DNA of 64,000 bases from Moraxella sp. K1664 (GCF_039693965.1 NZ_CP155576.1:1550001-1614000), one strand, 5' to 3'. Shown: positions 29,181 to 38,920, numbered from the stretch's first letter. The notes: generated from the letters alone by a model not told the origin. Program-made: numbers and translations.

Positions 29181-29198
29181 CTGAAATGGAAATTTCAG
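29181..29198. promoter_or_regulatory. inverted repeat upstream of the binding-protein gene
   Basis: CTGAAAT, four bases, ATTTCAG is a perfect 7-bp inverted repeat 37 bases before the next ATG. It may be an operator or a leader hairpin. The rest of 28936-29235 is AT-rich with no other gene evident. Confidence 0.4.
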
Positions 29199-29235
29199 AA
29201 CCATCAAATTATTTCGAAAAATGGAGAGCTAAACA

Positions 29236-30036
29236 ATGAAAAAGTTCATGTTTTTGGCAGTTTTGGGCTTATTAAGTGGTTGTGGTGGCGAGAATAATGG
29301 TAGCACACAAAAAGATAATAGCGTGCAAAAAGCCAATGCTGACAAATCGTCCACAAACTATCAAATCAAAGTAGCTACCACAGGAGTGCAACCGCCATTT
29401 AGTTATTTGGATGAGAAAGGTAACTTGATTGGTATGGATATTGAAATTATCAAGGCTATTGGAGAGGTGCAGGGTTTTGATATAAAGTTTGAGACAATGT
29501 CATGGGCAGACATGTTGCCCAGTGTTGGTGCTGGTAAAAATGACTTGGCAATTTCTGGGGTGTCATATAATGATGAGCGTAATGAGGCTTATACTCTATC
29601 CAAGAAATATTTACATGTACCATCTGCGATCATGGTGGTAGATCCAAGCATTCAGTCACTGTCTGATTTGGGAGGCAAGCGTTTTGATTGTATGACTGGA
29701 GCAAAACAATGCCAAGACATCTCCACAGCTGTGCCGACAGCAACCATACATGAGAATCAAAGCACATTTTTAACCTTTAAGTCGCTAGCACAGGGCAAGA
29801 CAGATGCCATCGGTGAAGATAAGCAACTGCTGGAATATTTTGCCGTCAAATACCCAGAAGTTAAAACACATATTATTGCCTATGAAACCGAAAGCAATCC
29901 ACAATCTGCTCAGGTTATTGTCGCTGGCAAAGGCAAAGATGAACTTATCGGCATGATTAATGAAGGTATTGATAAACTTATTGCCAGTGGCAAGATTGCT
30001 GAAATTGAGAAAAAGTGGCTTGAAAATCCATATTGA
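29236..30036 (+). CDS. amino-acid-type ABC substrate-binding lipoprotein (SBP family 3), orphan
   Basis: This 266-residue protein has a lipoprotein signal (MKKFMFLAVLGLLSGCGG, lipidated Cys at residue 16), a polar Ser/Asn/Lys linker to about 42, then a family-3 periplasmic binding domain. Characteristic segments are TGVQPPFSYLDEKGNLIGMD, a DLGGKRF hinge and EIEKKWL at the C-terminus. Such lipoproteins deliver polar amino acids to ABC permeases. No permease or ATPase gene is adjacent, so it must serve a transporter elsewhere or act as a sensor. GGAGAG lies before the ATG. The ligand is unknown. Confidence 0.88.
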   Translation: MKKFMFLAVLGLLSGCGGENNGSTQKDNSVQKANADKSSTNYQIKVATTGVQPPFSYLDEKGNLIGMDIEIIKAIGEVQGFDIKFETMSWADMLPSVGAGKNDLAISGVSYNDERNEAYTLSKKYLHVPSAIMVVDPSIQSLSDLGGKRFDCMTGAKQCQDISTAVPTATIHENQSTFLTFKSLAQGKTDAIGEDKQLLEYFAVKYPEVKTHIIAYETESNPQSAQVIVAGKGKDELIGMINEGIDKLIASGKIAEIEKKWLENPY

Positions 30037-30232
30037 TACACATCCTCAAATTCTAGCACTCTCTTGGTGTTAGAGGTCTATGGTGTAAACACGTGGTAAA
30101 AATACGTAAATACACACACGTATCACAATAGACGAACAAGATATCAATTCATCAAAAGGGCTTATGGGCGATGGTAATATGCCCATAAGTCCGATGATTG
30201 ACGCCATCTGTCCTGTCAGCGATGGGCGGTTG

Positions 30233-30586
30233 TTATTTACCAAACATTTCTTTCCAGTTACTCTCATCAAAGCCAATCAACGCCACGCCATCACCCATCA
30301 CAATCGGGCGTTTTAGTACGCTAAGGTTGTCCTTGACTATCTCATACATGGCGGATACATCGCCACTAGCAAGGGTGTTTTTGGCGGTATCGTCCAGTTT
30401 ACGATAGGTTGTGCCTTGTTTGTTGATGACTTTTTCGCCAAAGGTTGCCACAAATTTGGCGAAGTCATCTTGGCTTAGTACCGACTTTTTATAATCAAAA
30501 AATTCATAGGTTATGCCGTTTTGATTTAAAAAATCAAACGCTTTTTTCATGGTGTTGCAGTTTTTTATGCCATAAATGGTCGTCAT
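30233..30586 (-). CDS. ArsC/Spx-like thioredoxin-fold protein (YffB family)
   Basis: This 117-residue protein has the YffB-type signature TTIYGIKNCNTMKKAFDFL with a single N-terminal cysteine at residue 9, and an RPIVMGD segment near residue 92. It resembles arsenate reductase folds but lacks the classical arsenate operon context. YffB is described as a glutathione-dependent thiol reductase-like protein. The start ATG 30586 directly begins the first strand. It is divergent from leuS, with about 90 bases between them. Confidence 0.88.
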   Translation of the reverse strand: MTTIYGIKNCNTMKKAFDFLNQNGITYEFFDYKKSVLSQDDFAKFVATFGEKVINKQGTTYRKLDDTAKNTLASGDVSAMYEIVKDNLSVLKRPIVMGDGVALIGFDESNWKEMFGK

Positions 30587-30610
30587 GGGGGTGTCTCGCT
30601 TTACAAAATA

Positions 30611-30641
30611 TTGGCAAATTATAACAAAAATCGGCTATAAT
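30611..30641 (+). promoter_or_regulatory. possible leuS promoter
   Basis: TTGGCA (30611-30616), a 19-base spacer and TATAAT (30636-30641), 36 bases before the leuS ATG. The -10 is consensus and the spacing is long. Confidence 0.45.
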
Positions 30642-30677
30642 AGCGTGTTAAATTTTTTATTTTTGAGTTAGCCTATC

Positions 30678-33269
30678 ATGAGCCTAAACGATTACGATTT
30701 TAAAGCCATTGAACAAGCCCAGCAAGCCAAATGGCAAGCCGACAACCGCTACCACACGGACAACAACGACAACGGCAAACCCACCCGCTATATGCTCTCC
30801 ATGTTCCCCTACCCAAGCGGTAAGCTCCACATGGGACACGTTCGCAACTACGCCATTACGGACGTGTTGTCTCGCTACTACCGCCAAAAGGGTTATGATG
30901 TCATGCAACCTATGGGCTGGGACGCTTTTGGCTTGCCTGCTGAGAACGCCGCCATTGACAACGAGGTTGCTCCCCATGCGTGGACGATGTCCAACATTGA
31001 GCATATGCGTGGACAACTAAAATCGCTAGGTTTATCAATTGACTGGTCTCGTGAATTCGCCACTTGCAATCCTGAATACTATAAATGGGAGCAATGGCTA
31101 TTTTTACAGCTTTACAAAAAAGGCTTGGTATATAAAAAGTTATCCACCGTAAACTGGGACCCTGTGGACAACACCGTCCTTGCCAATGAGCAAGTTGTGG
31201 ACGGTCGTGGCTGGCGTTCGGGGGCGTTGGTTGAAAAACGTGATATTCCGATGTATTATTTTAAAATCACAGACTATGCAGATGAGTTGCTTGATGATTT
31301 AAAATTGCTAGAAAACAAATGGCCAAAACAAGTGCTTAGCATGCAACAAAACTGGATTGGCAAAAGTCATGGCATGGAGCTTGATTTTAGTTATAAAGTA
31401 GACGGACAAGCGGACAAACTCACCGTCTTTACCACCCGCCCTGATACCGTCATGGGTGTCAGCTATCTTGCTGTGTCAGCAGAGCATCCACTTGCCCAGT
31501 ATGCGTCTCGCCAAAACGAAAAAATCGCCGAATTTTGCAAACTGTGCAAACAAGGCTCGGTTGCTGAAAGTGAGCTTGCCAAAGCTGAAAAAATGGGCAT
31601 GGATACAGGGCTGTTTGCCAAGCACCCCATAACGGGCGATGATGTGGCGATTTGGGTTGCTAACTATGTGCTGATGAGCTATGGCTCTGGTGCGGTCATG
31701 GGCGTACCTGCTCATGATGAGCGTGATTTTGAATTTGCCAAAAAGTATGGTTTGCCCATCAAGCAAGTCATTGAATTTAAAGGCAAAGAATACAGCACAG
31801 ACACATGGCAAGACTGGTATGGCGATAAAAATGGCGTGTGCATAAACTCTGGGGTGCTAGATGGCATGGGCAAAGATGCTGCAAGTGCCAAAATCCTAGA
31901 AATTGCACGCGATAAGGCAAATGCTACCGTTCAATACCGTCTGCGTGATTGGGGGGTGTCTCGCCAACGTTATTGGGGCTGTCCGATTCCGATGATTAAC
32001 TGTGAATACTGTGGAACGGTACCTGTGCCTGAGCAAGATTTGCCTGTTGTGTTGCCCACCGATGTCGTGCCTGATGGTCGTGGTAATCCTTTAAAATCAC
32101 TGCCCGAATTTGTGAACTGCACCTGCCCAAAATGTGGGCAACCCGCCGAGCGTGAGACCGATACTTTTGATACCTTTGTGGAGAGCAGCTGGTACGCCCA
32201 GCGTTTTACCACGCCCCACGATGACACCCAAATGGTTGGGCATCAAGGAGTGAGTAAATGGCTGCCTGTCAACCAATATGTGGGCGGTATTGAGCATGCC
32301 ATTTTGCATTTACTATACGCTCGCTTTTTTCATAAGGTCATGCGTGATGAGGGATTGGTTCAAGCAGATGAACCCTTTGAGAATCTACTGGCACAAGGCA
32401 TGGTACTGGCAGGCACGTTTTATAGACGCCATACCGACGGCTCAACGACTTACTATTTCCCCCATGAAGTCGAAGTGCGTGGCAATGAAGCGGCACTGAT
32501 AGCGGACGGCGAGCCTGTTACCATTGGCAAAATTGAAAAAATGTCTAAGTCCAAAAATAATGGCGTAGACCCACAGACCATTATGGGCGAATACGGAGCG
32601 GACACAGTACGACTGTACACCATGTTTACCGCCCCCGCTGACCAAACGCTAGAATGGTCGGACTCTGCCCTAAAAGGTCCTTATAATTTTGTCAAAAAAG
32701 TATGGCGACTTGCCGATGAGCATTTGACTGCGATTGCTAATGTGGAAAAATCCGCCCTAGACGTGGCAAACCACAGCCTATCTAAGTCCGCCAAAGCCCT
32801 ACGCCGTAAGACCCATGAGACCATTGCCAGAATTGACACCGCACTGGGCGAGCATTTGGCTCTAAACACGCCTGTATCGTCCCTTATGGAGCTTGCCAAT
32901 GACATTGGAGCGTTTGACGTGGCGGACGCTGGCGATTTGGCGGTACGTCATGAAGCCATGATTACGCTTTTGACAATCCTATCGCTATACGCTCCGCACG
33001 TTGGCGAGCATTTGCTAGAAGTGTTTGGGCTTGACAGTCGCACATTGACTTTCCCAACGCTTGATAAATCGGCACTTGTAAGCGATAGCATTGTCATGGC
33101 GGTACAAGTAAACGGCAAAGTGCGTGGCGAGATTGACGTACCGACAGGCACGGACAACGACACCATTAAACAACTGGCTCTATCGCATGAGAGCGTTGCC
33201 AAATTTATCACAGGCGAACCCAAAAAAGTGATTGTGGTGCCTAATAAACTCGTGAGTGTGGTTGTTTGA
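30678..33269 (+). CDS. leuS: leucyl-tRNA synthetase
   Basis: This class I synthetase charges tRNA-Leu. The 863 residues match E. coli LeuS (860). It shows the HIGH motif in [15 protein letters not shown] (about residues 44-58), the zinc-finger-like [13 protein letters not shown] region (about 443), the KMSKS signature in EKMSKSKNN (about 626) and a C-terminal tRNA-binding domain. The editing (CP1) domain carries [12 protein letters not shown]. It begins a run with a small membrane protein, lptE and holA, an order seen in many gamma-proteobacteria (leuS-lptE-holA). Confidence 0.97.
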   Translation: MSLNDYDFKAIEQAQQAKWQADNRYHTDNNDNGKPTRYMLSMFPYPSGKLHMGHVRNYAITDVLSRYYRQKGYDVMQPMGWDAFGLPAENAAIDNEVAPHAWTMSNIEHMRGQLKSLGLSIDWSREFATCNPEYYKWEQWLFLQLYKKGLVYKKLSTVNWDPVDNTVLANEQVVDGRGWRSGALVEKRDIPMYYFKITDYADELLDDLKLLENKWPKQVLSMQQNWIGKSHGMELDFSYKVDGQADKLTVFTTRPDTVMGVSYLAVSAEHPLAQYASRQNEKIAEFCKLCKQGSVAESELAKAEKMGMDTGLFAKHPITGDDVAIWVANYVLMSYGSGAVMGVPAHDERDFEFAKKYGLPIKQVIEFKGKEYSTDTWQDWYGDKNGVCINSGVLDGMGKDAASAKILEIARDKANATVQYRLRDWGVSRQRYWGCPIPMINCEYCGTVPVPEQDLPVVLPTDVVPDGRGNPLKSLPEFVNCTCPKCGQPAERETDTFDTFVESSWYAQRFTTPHDDTQMVGHQGVSKWLPVNQYVGGIEHAILHLLYARFFHKVMRDEGLVQADEPFENLLAQGMVLAGTFYRRHTDGSTTYYFPHEVEVRGNEAALIADGEPVTIGKIEKMSKSKNNGVDPQTIMGEYGADTVRLYTMFTAPADQTLEWSDSALKGPYNFVKKVWRLADEHLTAIANVEKSALDVANHSLSKSAKALRRKTHETIARIDTALGEHLALNTPVSSLMELANDIGAFDVADAGDLAVRHEAMITLLTILSLYAPHVGEHLLEVFGLDSRTLTFPTLDKSALVSDSIVMAVQVNGKVRGEIDVPTGTDNDTIKQLALSHESVAKFITGEPKKVIVVPNKLVSVVV

Positions 33270-33289
33270 TTGTTGTTAAATAAATGTAT

Positions 33290-33297
33290 GGGGGGGG
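33290..33297 (+). repeat. 8-G tract in the leuS-downstream spacer
   Basis: Eight consecutive G bases lie in a small hairpin (GTATGGG pairs with CCCATAC at about 33312-33318), 63 bases upstream of the next ATG. Homopolymeric G tracts of this length can slip, but this one is outside coding sequence. Confidence 0.6.
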
Positions 33298-33360
33298 TAA
33301 ATAAATTTGCTCCCATACCTCCAATCCATTTTATTAAAATTATCCATTACATGATTTATT

Positions 33361-33654
33361 ATGCCAAAAACCAAACTGTTTAGCCTATTATCCAACATTG
33401 CCATTTTAGCCAATTTGGTCGTGGGATTTTTGCAAATTCATTGGGCGGTGATTGCCGTCTTTATCGTCATTCATGCTGTGCTTCGACTGGGCTATTTAAA
33501 GGCAGAAAGCGAGAATGCCGTGCGTGATGAAAACACCACCCAAACCAGCATTTCCCCGCCTGTCGTGCGTAATATCGCAAGCGTGATTACGGCGGTGATT
33601 TTGGCGGTAGCGATTTATTGGGTGGGTTTTGGTGTGGCATATTTTGTGAAGTGA
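33361..33654 (+). CDS. small inner-membrane protein, 97 residues
   Basis: Two hydrophobic helices are predicted, residues about 8-45 (with a bend) and 73-96, separated by a polar loop (about 48-65). I recognise no family. It lies between leuS and lptE on the same strand with short spacers, so it may be co-transcribed with LPS-assembly genes. The ATG begins MPKTKLFSLLSNIAILANLV. No cysteine, His cluster or lipobox is present. Confidence 0.7.
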   Translation: MPKTKLFSLLSNIAILANLVVGFLQIHWAVIAVFIVIHAVLRLGYLKAESENAVRDENTTQTSISPPVVRNIASVITAVILAVAIYWVGFGVAYFVK

Positions 33655-33685
33655 TTTGATATGATATGATACAAAAAGGACAACC

Positions 33686-34174
33686 ATGCCAAAATTTTTA
33701 ACCGCCCCATTGTTAGCCATAGCCGTCTTATCCACCCTAACCCTATCAGGGTGCGGATTTGCCTTGCGTGGGACAGGCGAGAGCTTACAGATAGCCCCTG
33801 CTTATCAGACTGTGCAGTTAAGCCTAGATGACAGCCAAGAAAACTTGCACCTAAAACGAGCCATGACCAAGCATTTGGAACTTATGCACCTAAAAACAGG
33901 GCTTAGCACCAACCAAATCCGTGTGGATAATTTACGCTTTCGCCGTTATGAGTTGGTCGGCACTTTGACCGAGATTCGTTTGGTGCTCAGTGCGGACGTC
34001 AAAATCACCGTTGGCACAAAAACCACCACCGCTCCCATGCAAGTGGAGCAAAGCTATCAATATAATGAAGCGAGCGTGGTAACGCTTGACCAACAGGGCG
34101 AAGAGAGTAGGGGCTGGCTCTATGACCAGCTAGGCGAACGCATTGCCGAGCGTTACCGAGCGATGGCACGCTAA
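33686..34174 (+). CDS. lptE: LPS-assembly lipoprotein LptE
   Basis: LptE plugs the LptD barrel and helps place lipopolysaccharide in the outer leaflet. The 162-residue precursor has a lipoprotein signal with lipobox LSGCGFALRG (Cys at residue 23), directly followed by the family hallmark GFALRG. The alpha/beta body of the LptE family follows. AAAAAGGACAACC precedes the ATG. It lies 11 bases ahead of holA, matching the conserved lptE-holA neighbourhood. Confidence 0.92.
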   Translation: MPKFLTAPLLAIAVLSTLTLSGCGFALRGTGESLQIAPAYQTVQLSLDDSQENLHLKRAMTKHLELMHLKTGLSTNQIRVDNLRFRRYELVGTLTEIRLVLSADVKITVGTKTTTAPMQVEQSYQYNEASVVTLDQQGEESRGWLYDQLGERIAERYRAMAR

Positions 34175-34185
34175 GCGAGCAGACC

Positions 34186-35196
34186 GTGCAACAGCGATTT
34201 TTACCGCTTTTTCATCATCTCAAAAGCGACAATACCACACCCACACAGGGGCTGTGGGTTATGCACAGTGATGAGCCACTTCTGCACCAATGGCTCATTG
34301 ACGCCTGTCGCCCCCAATGGTCGGCAAATAATCAGCTCATCAAACGCATGGAGCTGTCGTCCGCCAAATCATGGCTGGACGTGGTTGCCGAGCTAAATGA
34401 CCTATCGCTGTTTGGCGACAGTACCGCCTTGATAGTTACGGGTAATCATAAGCCCGATACTAAGGCAATCGCACGCCTTAGTGCCTTTGCCGATGACGTG
34501 GCAGGCGGGCATAGTCATAATCATCTCATCTGGTGCTTGCCAAAGCAAGACAAAAAATCACTCGCCACCAAAGCCCTAAAACTCTTTGATAATCAAGGGC
34601 TTATCATTGACGGCAATGTCTATAATGAATCGGTGCGTACTGACATCTTGACCGCCAAAGCCCAAGAGTTGGGGCTAATCCTAAGCCCTGATGTGTGGCA
34701 AATGCTTCTATCACACACCGAACATCATCTGTTGTCGGCATATCAGACCCTGTGGCGGACGTCCTTTTTATACACGCACGGGCAGATGATTGGTGTGGAC
34801 GAGCTGGGGCAGTCGCTGGTGGACGGGGCGGATTTTACCGTGTTTCATCTGTCGGATACCATGCTTGCGGGCAACGCCCAAAAAAGCCTTGCTATCTTAC
34901 ATCACCTAAAACGCACCGACACCGCCCCAAGCATTGTGCTGTGGGCAGTTGCCAAAGATGTACGGCTCGTTTTACAGATACAGGCAGGTAAAGCCCCAAG
35001 CGAGCTGGGTATTTGGCAGAGCAAGGCATACACCTACGAGCAGACGGCACGGCGACTGCATGGGCAGGGCGGACAGTGGCTGTCCGATGTCTATGCCATT
35101 GATAAAGCAATCAAGGGCGTGAGTGATAAAGACGTGTGGCAACTGCTGACCGATTTGGTGTTATCGGTGTGTGGGGTAGGGGTAAGGCAAGGGTGA
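34186..35196 (+). CDS. holA: DNA polymerase III delta subunit
   Basis: HolA opens the beta clamp as part of the clamp loader. The 336-residue protein starts with GTG (MQQRFLPLFHHL), 11 bases after lptE. It has the family N-terminal WVMHSDEPLLHQWLIDACR, where delta proteins have GDEPLL, and an LNDLSLFGDSTALIV segment. A C-terminal helical domain follows, with the VLWAVAKDVRLVLQIQ motif that matches the LRELRxL-type region. No other start has better ribosome-binding sequence. Confidence 0.92.
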   Translation: MQQRFLPLFHHLKSDNTTPTQGLWVMHSDEPLLHQWLIDACRPQWSANNQLIKRMELSSAKSWLDVVAELNDLSLFGDSTALIVTGNHKPDTKAIARLSAFADDVAGGHSHNHLIWCLPKQDKKSLATKALKLFDNQGLIIDGNVYNESVRTDILTAKAQELGLILSPDVWQMLLSHTEHHLLSAYQTLWRTSFLYTHGQMIGVDELGQSLVDGADFTVFHLSDTMLAGNAQKSLAILHHLKRTDTAPSIVLWAVAKDVRLVLQIQAGKAPSELGIWQSKAYTYEQTARRLHGQGGQWLSDVYAIDKAIKGVSDKDVWQLLTDLVLSVCGVGVRQG

Positions 35197-35558
35197 ATGG
35201 CAGGCGTGGTTAATTACAAAACGTTACCAATTTACCATAAAAATTTATAAAAAATACTTAGGGTTTAATTGTTGTTTAAAACAAAAATTTTATAATAGTT
35301 GTTGGGTTTTTAAAAATTGCATTGGTTAAATTTAGATTTTTTAAGACAATTTTTAAGATAAATGTAAATTTGATAAAATTAGAACTAAATGAATTGTTTA
35401 AAAATTAATCATAATATAGGATAAATTGTTATTTATCCTGCAAACCTATCGTTAATTATGTCAAATTTAAAAACCTTATTTTTTATCAATATTAATTCTC
35501 AAAAATACCAATTTTTTTTAAAATCAATCTCTATTCTGCTATTTTTTTGGAAGAAACC
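35197..35558. other. AT-rich leader of macAB with an inverted repeat
   Basis: This 362-base gap is very AT-rich and lacks ORFs. AGGATAAAT (35418-35426), TGTT, ATTTATCCT (35431-35439) is a perfect 9-bp inverted repeat about 120 bases before macA. It is a candidate operator, or the terminator-like hairpin of holA without a T run. AAAACGTTAC at 35218-35227 matches the half-site of the fimX-upstream inverted repeat. Confidence 0.4.
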
Positions 35559-36863
35559 ATGTCCATCACCAAAAAATCCAAATTCCCCCTAAAATGGCTT
35601 ATCATCGTCCTTGTGTTGGGGGCGATTGGGGTTGTCGCTTATCAATTCTTAAAACCAAAACCCACCCCACCGTCCTACATCACTGCCGATGCGGTCATGG
35701 GCGACATTGAAAACACAGTCATGGCATCGGGCAAGGTCAAGCCCATTTACAGCGTGGATGTGGGGGCTCAGGTATCTGGGCGGATTGTCAAGCTGTATGT
35801 GGACGTGGGTGATGAAGTCAAAAAAGGCGACATAATTGCCCAAATCAATCAAATAGAACAAAAGAATGCCGTCTCCAATGCAGGTGCTAATTTGCGGCAA
35901 GCACAGGCAAATCTTGCTCAGGCTAAGGCCAATTTGGCATCTGGCGAAGGCAGTGTGGCAAGTTCACAGGCCATGTTGCAAGCACGCCTTGCTGAACTAC
36001 AAAAAGCCAAACAAACCTTTGCTCGTTTGGAGGAGCTTTTAAACATTGATGCAATCAGTCGCCAAGATTATGACGATGCCAAAAGTGCGGTAGAGATTGC
36101 CACAGCCAATGTGCAAGTGGCAAGAGCAAATGTTCACAATGCCAAAAATGACGTTGTCTCTGCCCGGGCCAATATCCAAAGCCAACAAGCAAACATTAAC
36201 AAAGCCCAAAACAATCTATCTACTGCTACTGAGGATTTGAGTTATACTACAATCGTTGCTCCGATGGATGGCACGGTCATCGCCATCACCCAAAAAGAGG
36301 GTACAACGGTAAATGCCATGCAATCCGCTCCAACCATCGTTACGCTTGCCGACCTAAGCCGTGTTCGTATTAACGCCCAAATATCAGAGGCAGACGTGGT
36401 AAATGTAAGTGCCAATATGCCTGCTCGTTTTAACATTATTGGTAACACTCAAAAGCAGTTTGATGCCACACTCACAGGGGTAGAACCTGCTCCTGAGAAA
36501 ATCAGCACCAACAGTAATACCGATTCTGCGGTGTATTATATCGGTTATCTTGATGTGGATAATACTGAACGCAAATTTCGTATTGACATGACCGCACAGG
36601 TCAGCATTATTACCGATTCGGTCAAAAACGTGCTGACCATACCGTCATCTGCTTTAAAAGGAGATGGCAAGGAGGGTAAATATAGTGTACAAGTACTGAC
36701 AAATGATGGCATCGCCAAACCCGTGGAGGTGCAAGTGGGGCTAAATAATCGTATTGATGCCGAGATTAAATCAGGGTTAAACGTCGGTGATAAAGTCGTC
36801 ATTGGTGATTCAAATAGCCAAGGTCAAGACGAACAATACCAATACAGTCCGTCCATACGTTAG
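35559..36863 (+). CDS. macA: MacA-like periplasmic adaptor subunit
   Basis: This membrane-fusion protein of the MacAB-TolC efflux/secretion pump has 434 residues. It shows an N-terminal membrane helix (about 11-28), a lipoyl half-motif (GAQVSGRIVKLYVDVGDEVKKGD, read in parts), a long alpha-helical hairpin (about 100-215) rich in Ala/Gln/Asn, the second lipoyl half (TTIVAPMDGTVIAI) and a beta-barrel domain. The frame opens at TTG 35547, but ATG 35559 is better placed. It is the first gene of the macAB pair. Members of this family export macrolides, siderophores or lipopeptides. Confidence 0.93.
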   Translation: MSITKKSKFPLKWLIIVLVLGAIGVVAYQFLKPKPTPPSYITADAVMGDIENTVMASGKVKPIYSVDVGAQVSGRIVKLYVDVGDEVKKGDIIAQINQIEQKNAVSNAGANLRQAQANLAQAKANLASGEGSVASSQAMLQARLAELQKAKQTFARLEELLNIDAISRQDYDDAKSAVEIATANVQVARANVHNAKNDVVSARANIQSQQANINKAQNNLSTATEDLSYTTIVAPMDGTVIAITQKEGTTVNAMQSAPTIVTLADLSRVRINAQISEADVVNVSANMPARFNIIGNTQKQFDATLTGVEPAPEKISTNSNTDSAVYYIGYLDVDNTERKFRIDMTAQVSIITDSVKNVLTIPSSALKGDGKEGKYSVQVLTNDGIAKPVEVQVGLNNRIDAEIKSGLNVGDKVVIGDSNSQGQDEQYQYSPSIR

Positions 36864-36870
36864 GGGGGGG
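36863..36870 (+). promoter_or_regulatory. 8-G tract as the macB ribosome-binding site
   Basis: The third base of the macA stop codon starts a run of eight G residues ending 4 bases before the macB ATG. It occupies the Shine-Dalgarno position. Length change by slippage would alter the spacing and strength of macB translation. Confidence 0.6.
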
Positions 36871-36874
36871 CATA

Positions 36875-38920
36875 ATGAAAATCCCACTCATACAAATAAA
36901 AAATCTGGTGCATGAGTTTTCTGCTGGCGATACGACTGTCCGTGTTTTGCATGGACTTGATTTGACTTTGTATCAAGGCGAGATGGTTGCCATTATCGGT
37001 CAGTCAGGCTCAGGCAAATCCACGCTCATGAACATTTTGGGCTGTCTTGACAAAGCCACAAGCGGAAGCTATACCATTTTTGGCAAATCTGTGGACGACA
37101 TGGATAGTGAAGAGCTTGCCAAGCTTAGACGTGAGCATTTTGGCTTTATTTTTCAGCGTTATCACTTGCTTGGCGACATCAACGCCCTTGACAATGTTAC
37201 CGTCCCTGCTGTCTATGCAGGCATGAACACCACCAAAAGGCGTGAGCGAGCCACCGAACTACTTACCCAATTAGGCTTGGGCGAGAAAACCACCAACCGC
37301 CCCAATCAGCTCTCAGGCGGTCAGCAACAGCGTGTTTCTATTGCAAGGGCTTTGATGAATGGGGGTGATATTATCCTAGCAGACGAGCCGACAGGGGCGT
37401 TGGATAGTGGCTCTGGCAAGGAAGTCATGAACATCTTGCACCGCCTAAAAGATGACGGACACACCATTATCATGGTAACGCACGACCCGAGTTTGGCAAG
37501 CCAAGCCGAGCGAGTGATTGAGTTAAAGGACGGGCATATCATTGCTGATTATTATACTGATGACAAACTTGCTGATACTTCTAAGTTTTCCGTTCGCCCT
37601 GAGCCATGCCTGCGGGACAAGGAAAACCGTCATGGTTCAACAAGCTCACCACGAACGGTTTTAAGCCCTATTAGCAAAAACACCTTTGACTCAAAAAACG
37701 CCCTATTTGGCGTGATAGACCGCCTAAAAGAAGCCTTTAAAATGTCCATGTATGCCATGATGGCACATAAAATGCGTACACTTTTGACCATGCTTGGGAT
37801 TATCATTGGCATCGCCTCTGTTGTGTCTATCGTGGGACTTGGGCAGGGTTCACAAGCTAAAATCTTAGCTGACATCAATGCACTGGGCACAAATACCATC
37901 ACCGTGATAGACGGTTATCCCTTTGGCGACCCCAGACGGCGGTTTGGACAAGATAATCTGACCGTGGCAGATGCCAAAGCCGTTGCTGACCAACCTTATG
38001 CCCTGTCGGTAAGCCCCATGGTCAACAAATCGGTTAATATCCGCTACCAAAACCAAGACACGACAGGCACAGTAACGGGCGTGGGTAAGGATTATTTGTC
38101 CGTTACAGGCGAAAAATTGGCTATGGGGCAGATGTTTGATGAAACCAGTGTCGCCACGTCCGCCCAAGATGTCATCATCGACCAAAACGCCTATAAGACC
38201 TATTTTAACAGCGAAGGCAACCCTATCGGGCAAACCCTGCTCATCGGCAACGTCCCTGCCCGTATCGTGGGCGTGTTGTCCGAAAAAACATCGTCCTTTG
38301 CCCGCACCAGCAACTCGCCCACCGTCTATCTGCCTTATACCACCGTCATGTATCGTATGCTTGGCAAAAATACGGTTGACCGCTTTGTCGTGCTGATTGA
38401 TGATGACACACCGTCCGCCATTGCCGAGACTGCCATATCCGAGCTTATCAAATCACGGCACGGCACGGACGATTTTAACATCATGAACACCGACAGCATC
38501 AAAGAAACGGTGCAATCCACCACCACCGCCATGACCATGCTTATCTCATCGATTGCGATTATCTCGCTTATCGTGGGCGGTATTGGCGTGATGAATATCA
38601 TGCTTGTGTCGGTTACCGAACGCACGAGCGAGATTGGCGTGCGTATGGCAGTCGGGGCAAGGCAGTCGGATATTTTGGGACAATTTTTGATAGAAGCGGT
38701 GTTGGTGTGTATCTTGGGCGGTGTTTTGGGAATTCTGCTTGCCTTTGGTGTGGGTAGTCTTATCAATAAATTTGGGGGCGACAGCGTGGGCGTGATTTAC
38801 TCACCCCTATCTATCGTGGTTGCCTTTGTCTGCTCAACGCTCATCGGCATTGTGTTTGGCTTTTTGCCTGCTCGTAATGCGTCAAGGCTTAATCCTGTGG
38901 ATGCGTTGGCTCATAACTAG
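36875..38920 (+). CDS. macB: MacB-like ABC transporter with a repeat-derived linker insertion
   Basis: This ATPase-permease of the MacAB-TolC system has an N-terminal ABC domain (about 1-230). It shows Walker A GQSGSGKSTLMNI, signature LSGGQQQRVSIARAL, Walker B ILADEPTGALD and H-loop VTHD. The first membrane helix is at about 300-320, a large periplasmic domain runs to about 555 and three C-terminal helices follow. At 681 residues it is about 30 longer than E. coli MacB. Residues 237-263 (SVRPEPCLRDKENRHGSTSS and flanks) are encoded by a palindromic REP-type repeat at 37585-37662, in frame, within the linker between the ATPase and membrane parts. The reading frame and all motifs remain intact, so the protein is probably functional. 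Confidence 0.93.
   Translation: MKIPLIQIKNLVHEFSAGDTTVRVLHGLDLTLYQGEMVAIIGQSGSGKSTLMNILGCLDKATSGSYTIFGKSVDDMDSEELAKLRREHFGFIFQRYHLLGDINALDNVTVPAVYAGMNTTKRRERATELLTQLGLGEKTTNRPNQLSGGQQQRVSIARALMNGGDIILADEPTGALDSGSGKEVMNILHRLKDDGHTIIMVTHDPSLASQAERVIELKDGHIIADYYTDDKLADTSKFSVRPEPCLRDKENRHGSTSSPRTVLSPISKNTFDSKNALFGVIDRLKEAFKMSMYAMMAHKMRTLLTMLGIIIGIASVVSIVGLGQGSQAKILADINALGTNTITVIDGYPFGDPRRRFGQDNLTVADAKAVADQPYALSVSPMVNKSVNIRYQNQDTTGTVTGVGKDYLSVTGEKLAMGQMFDETSVATSAQDVIIDQNAYKTYFNSEGNPIGQTLLIGNVPARIVGVLSEKTSSFARTSNSPTVYLPYTTVMYRMLGKNTVDRFVVLIDDDTPSAIAETAISELIKSRHGTDDFNIMNTDSIKETVQSTTTAMTMLISSIAIISLIVGGIGVMNIMLVSVTERTSEIGVRMAVGARQSDILGQFLIEAVLVCILGGVLGILLAFGVGSLINKFGGDSVGVIYSPLSIVVAFVCSTLIGIVFGFLPARNASRLNPVDALAHN
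37585..37662. repeat. REP-type palindromic repeat inside macB
   Basis: About 78 bases containing CCGTTCGCCCTGAGCC and GGTTCAACAAGCTCACCACG-type arms and closing GAACGGTTTT. It is the same repeat as at 27912-27988 and 59124-59200. It encodes 26 codons without a stop. Confidence 0.8.
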
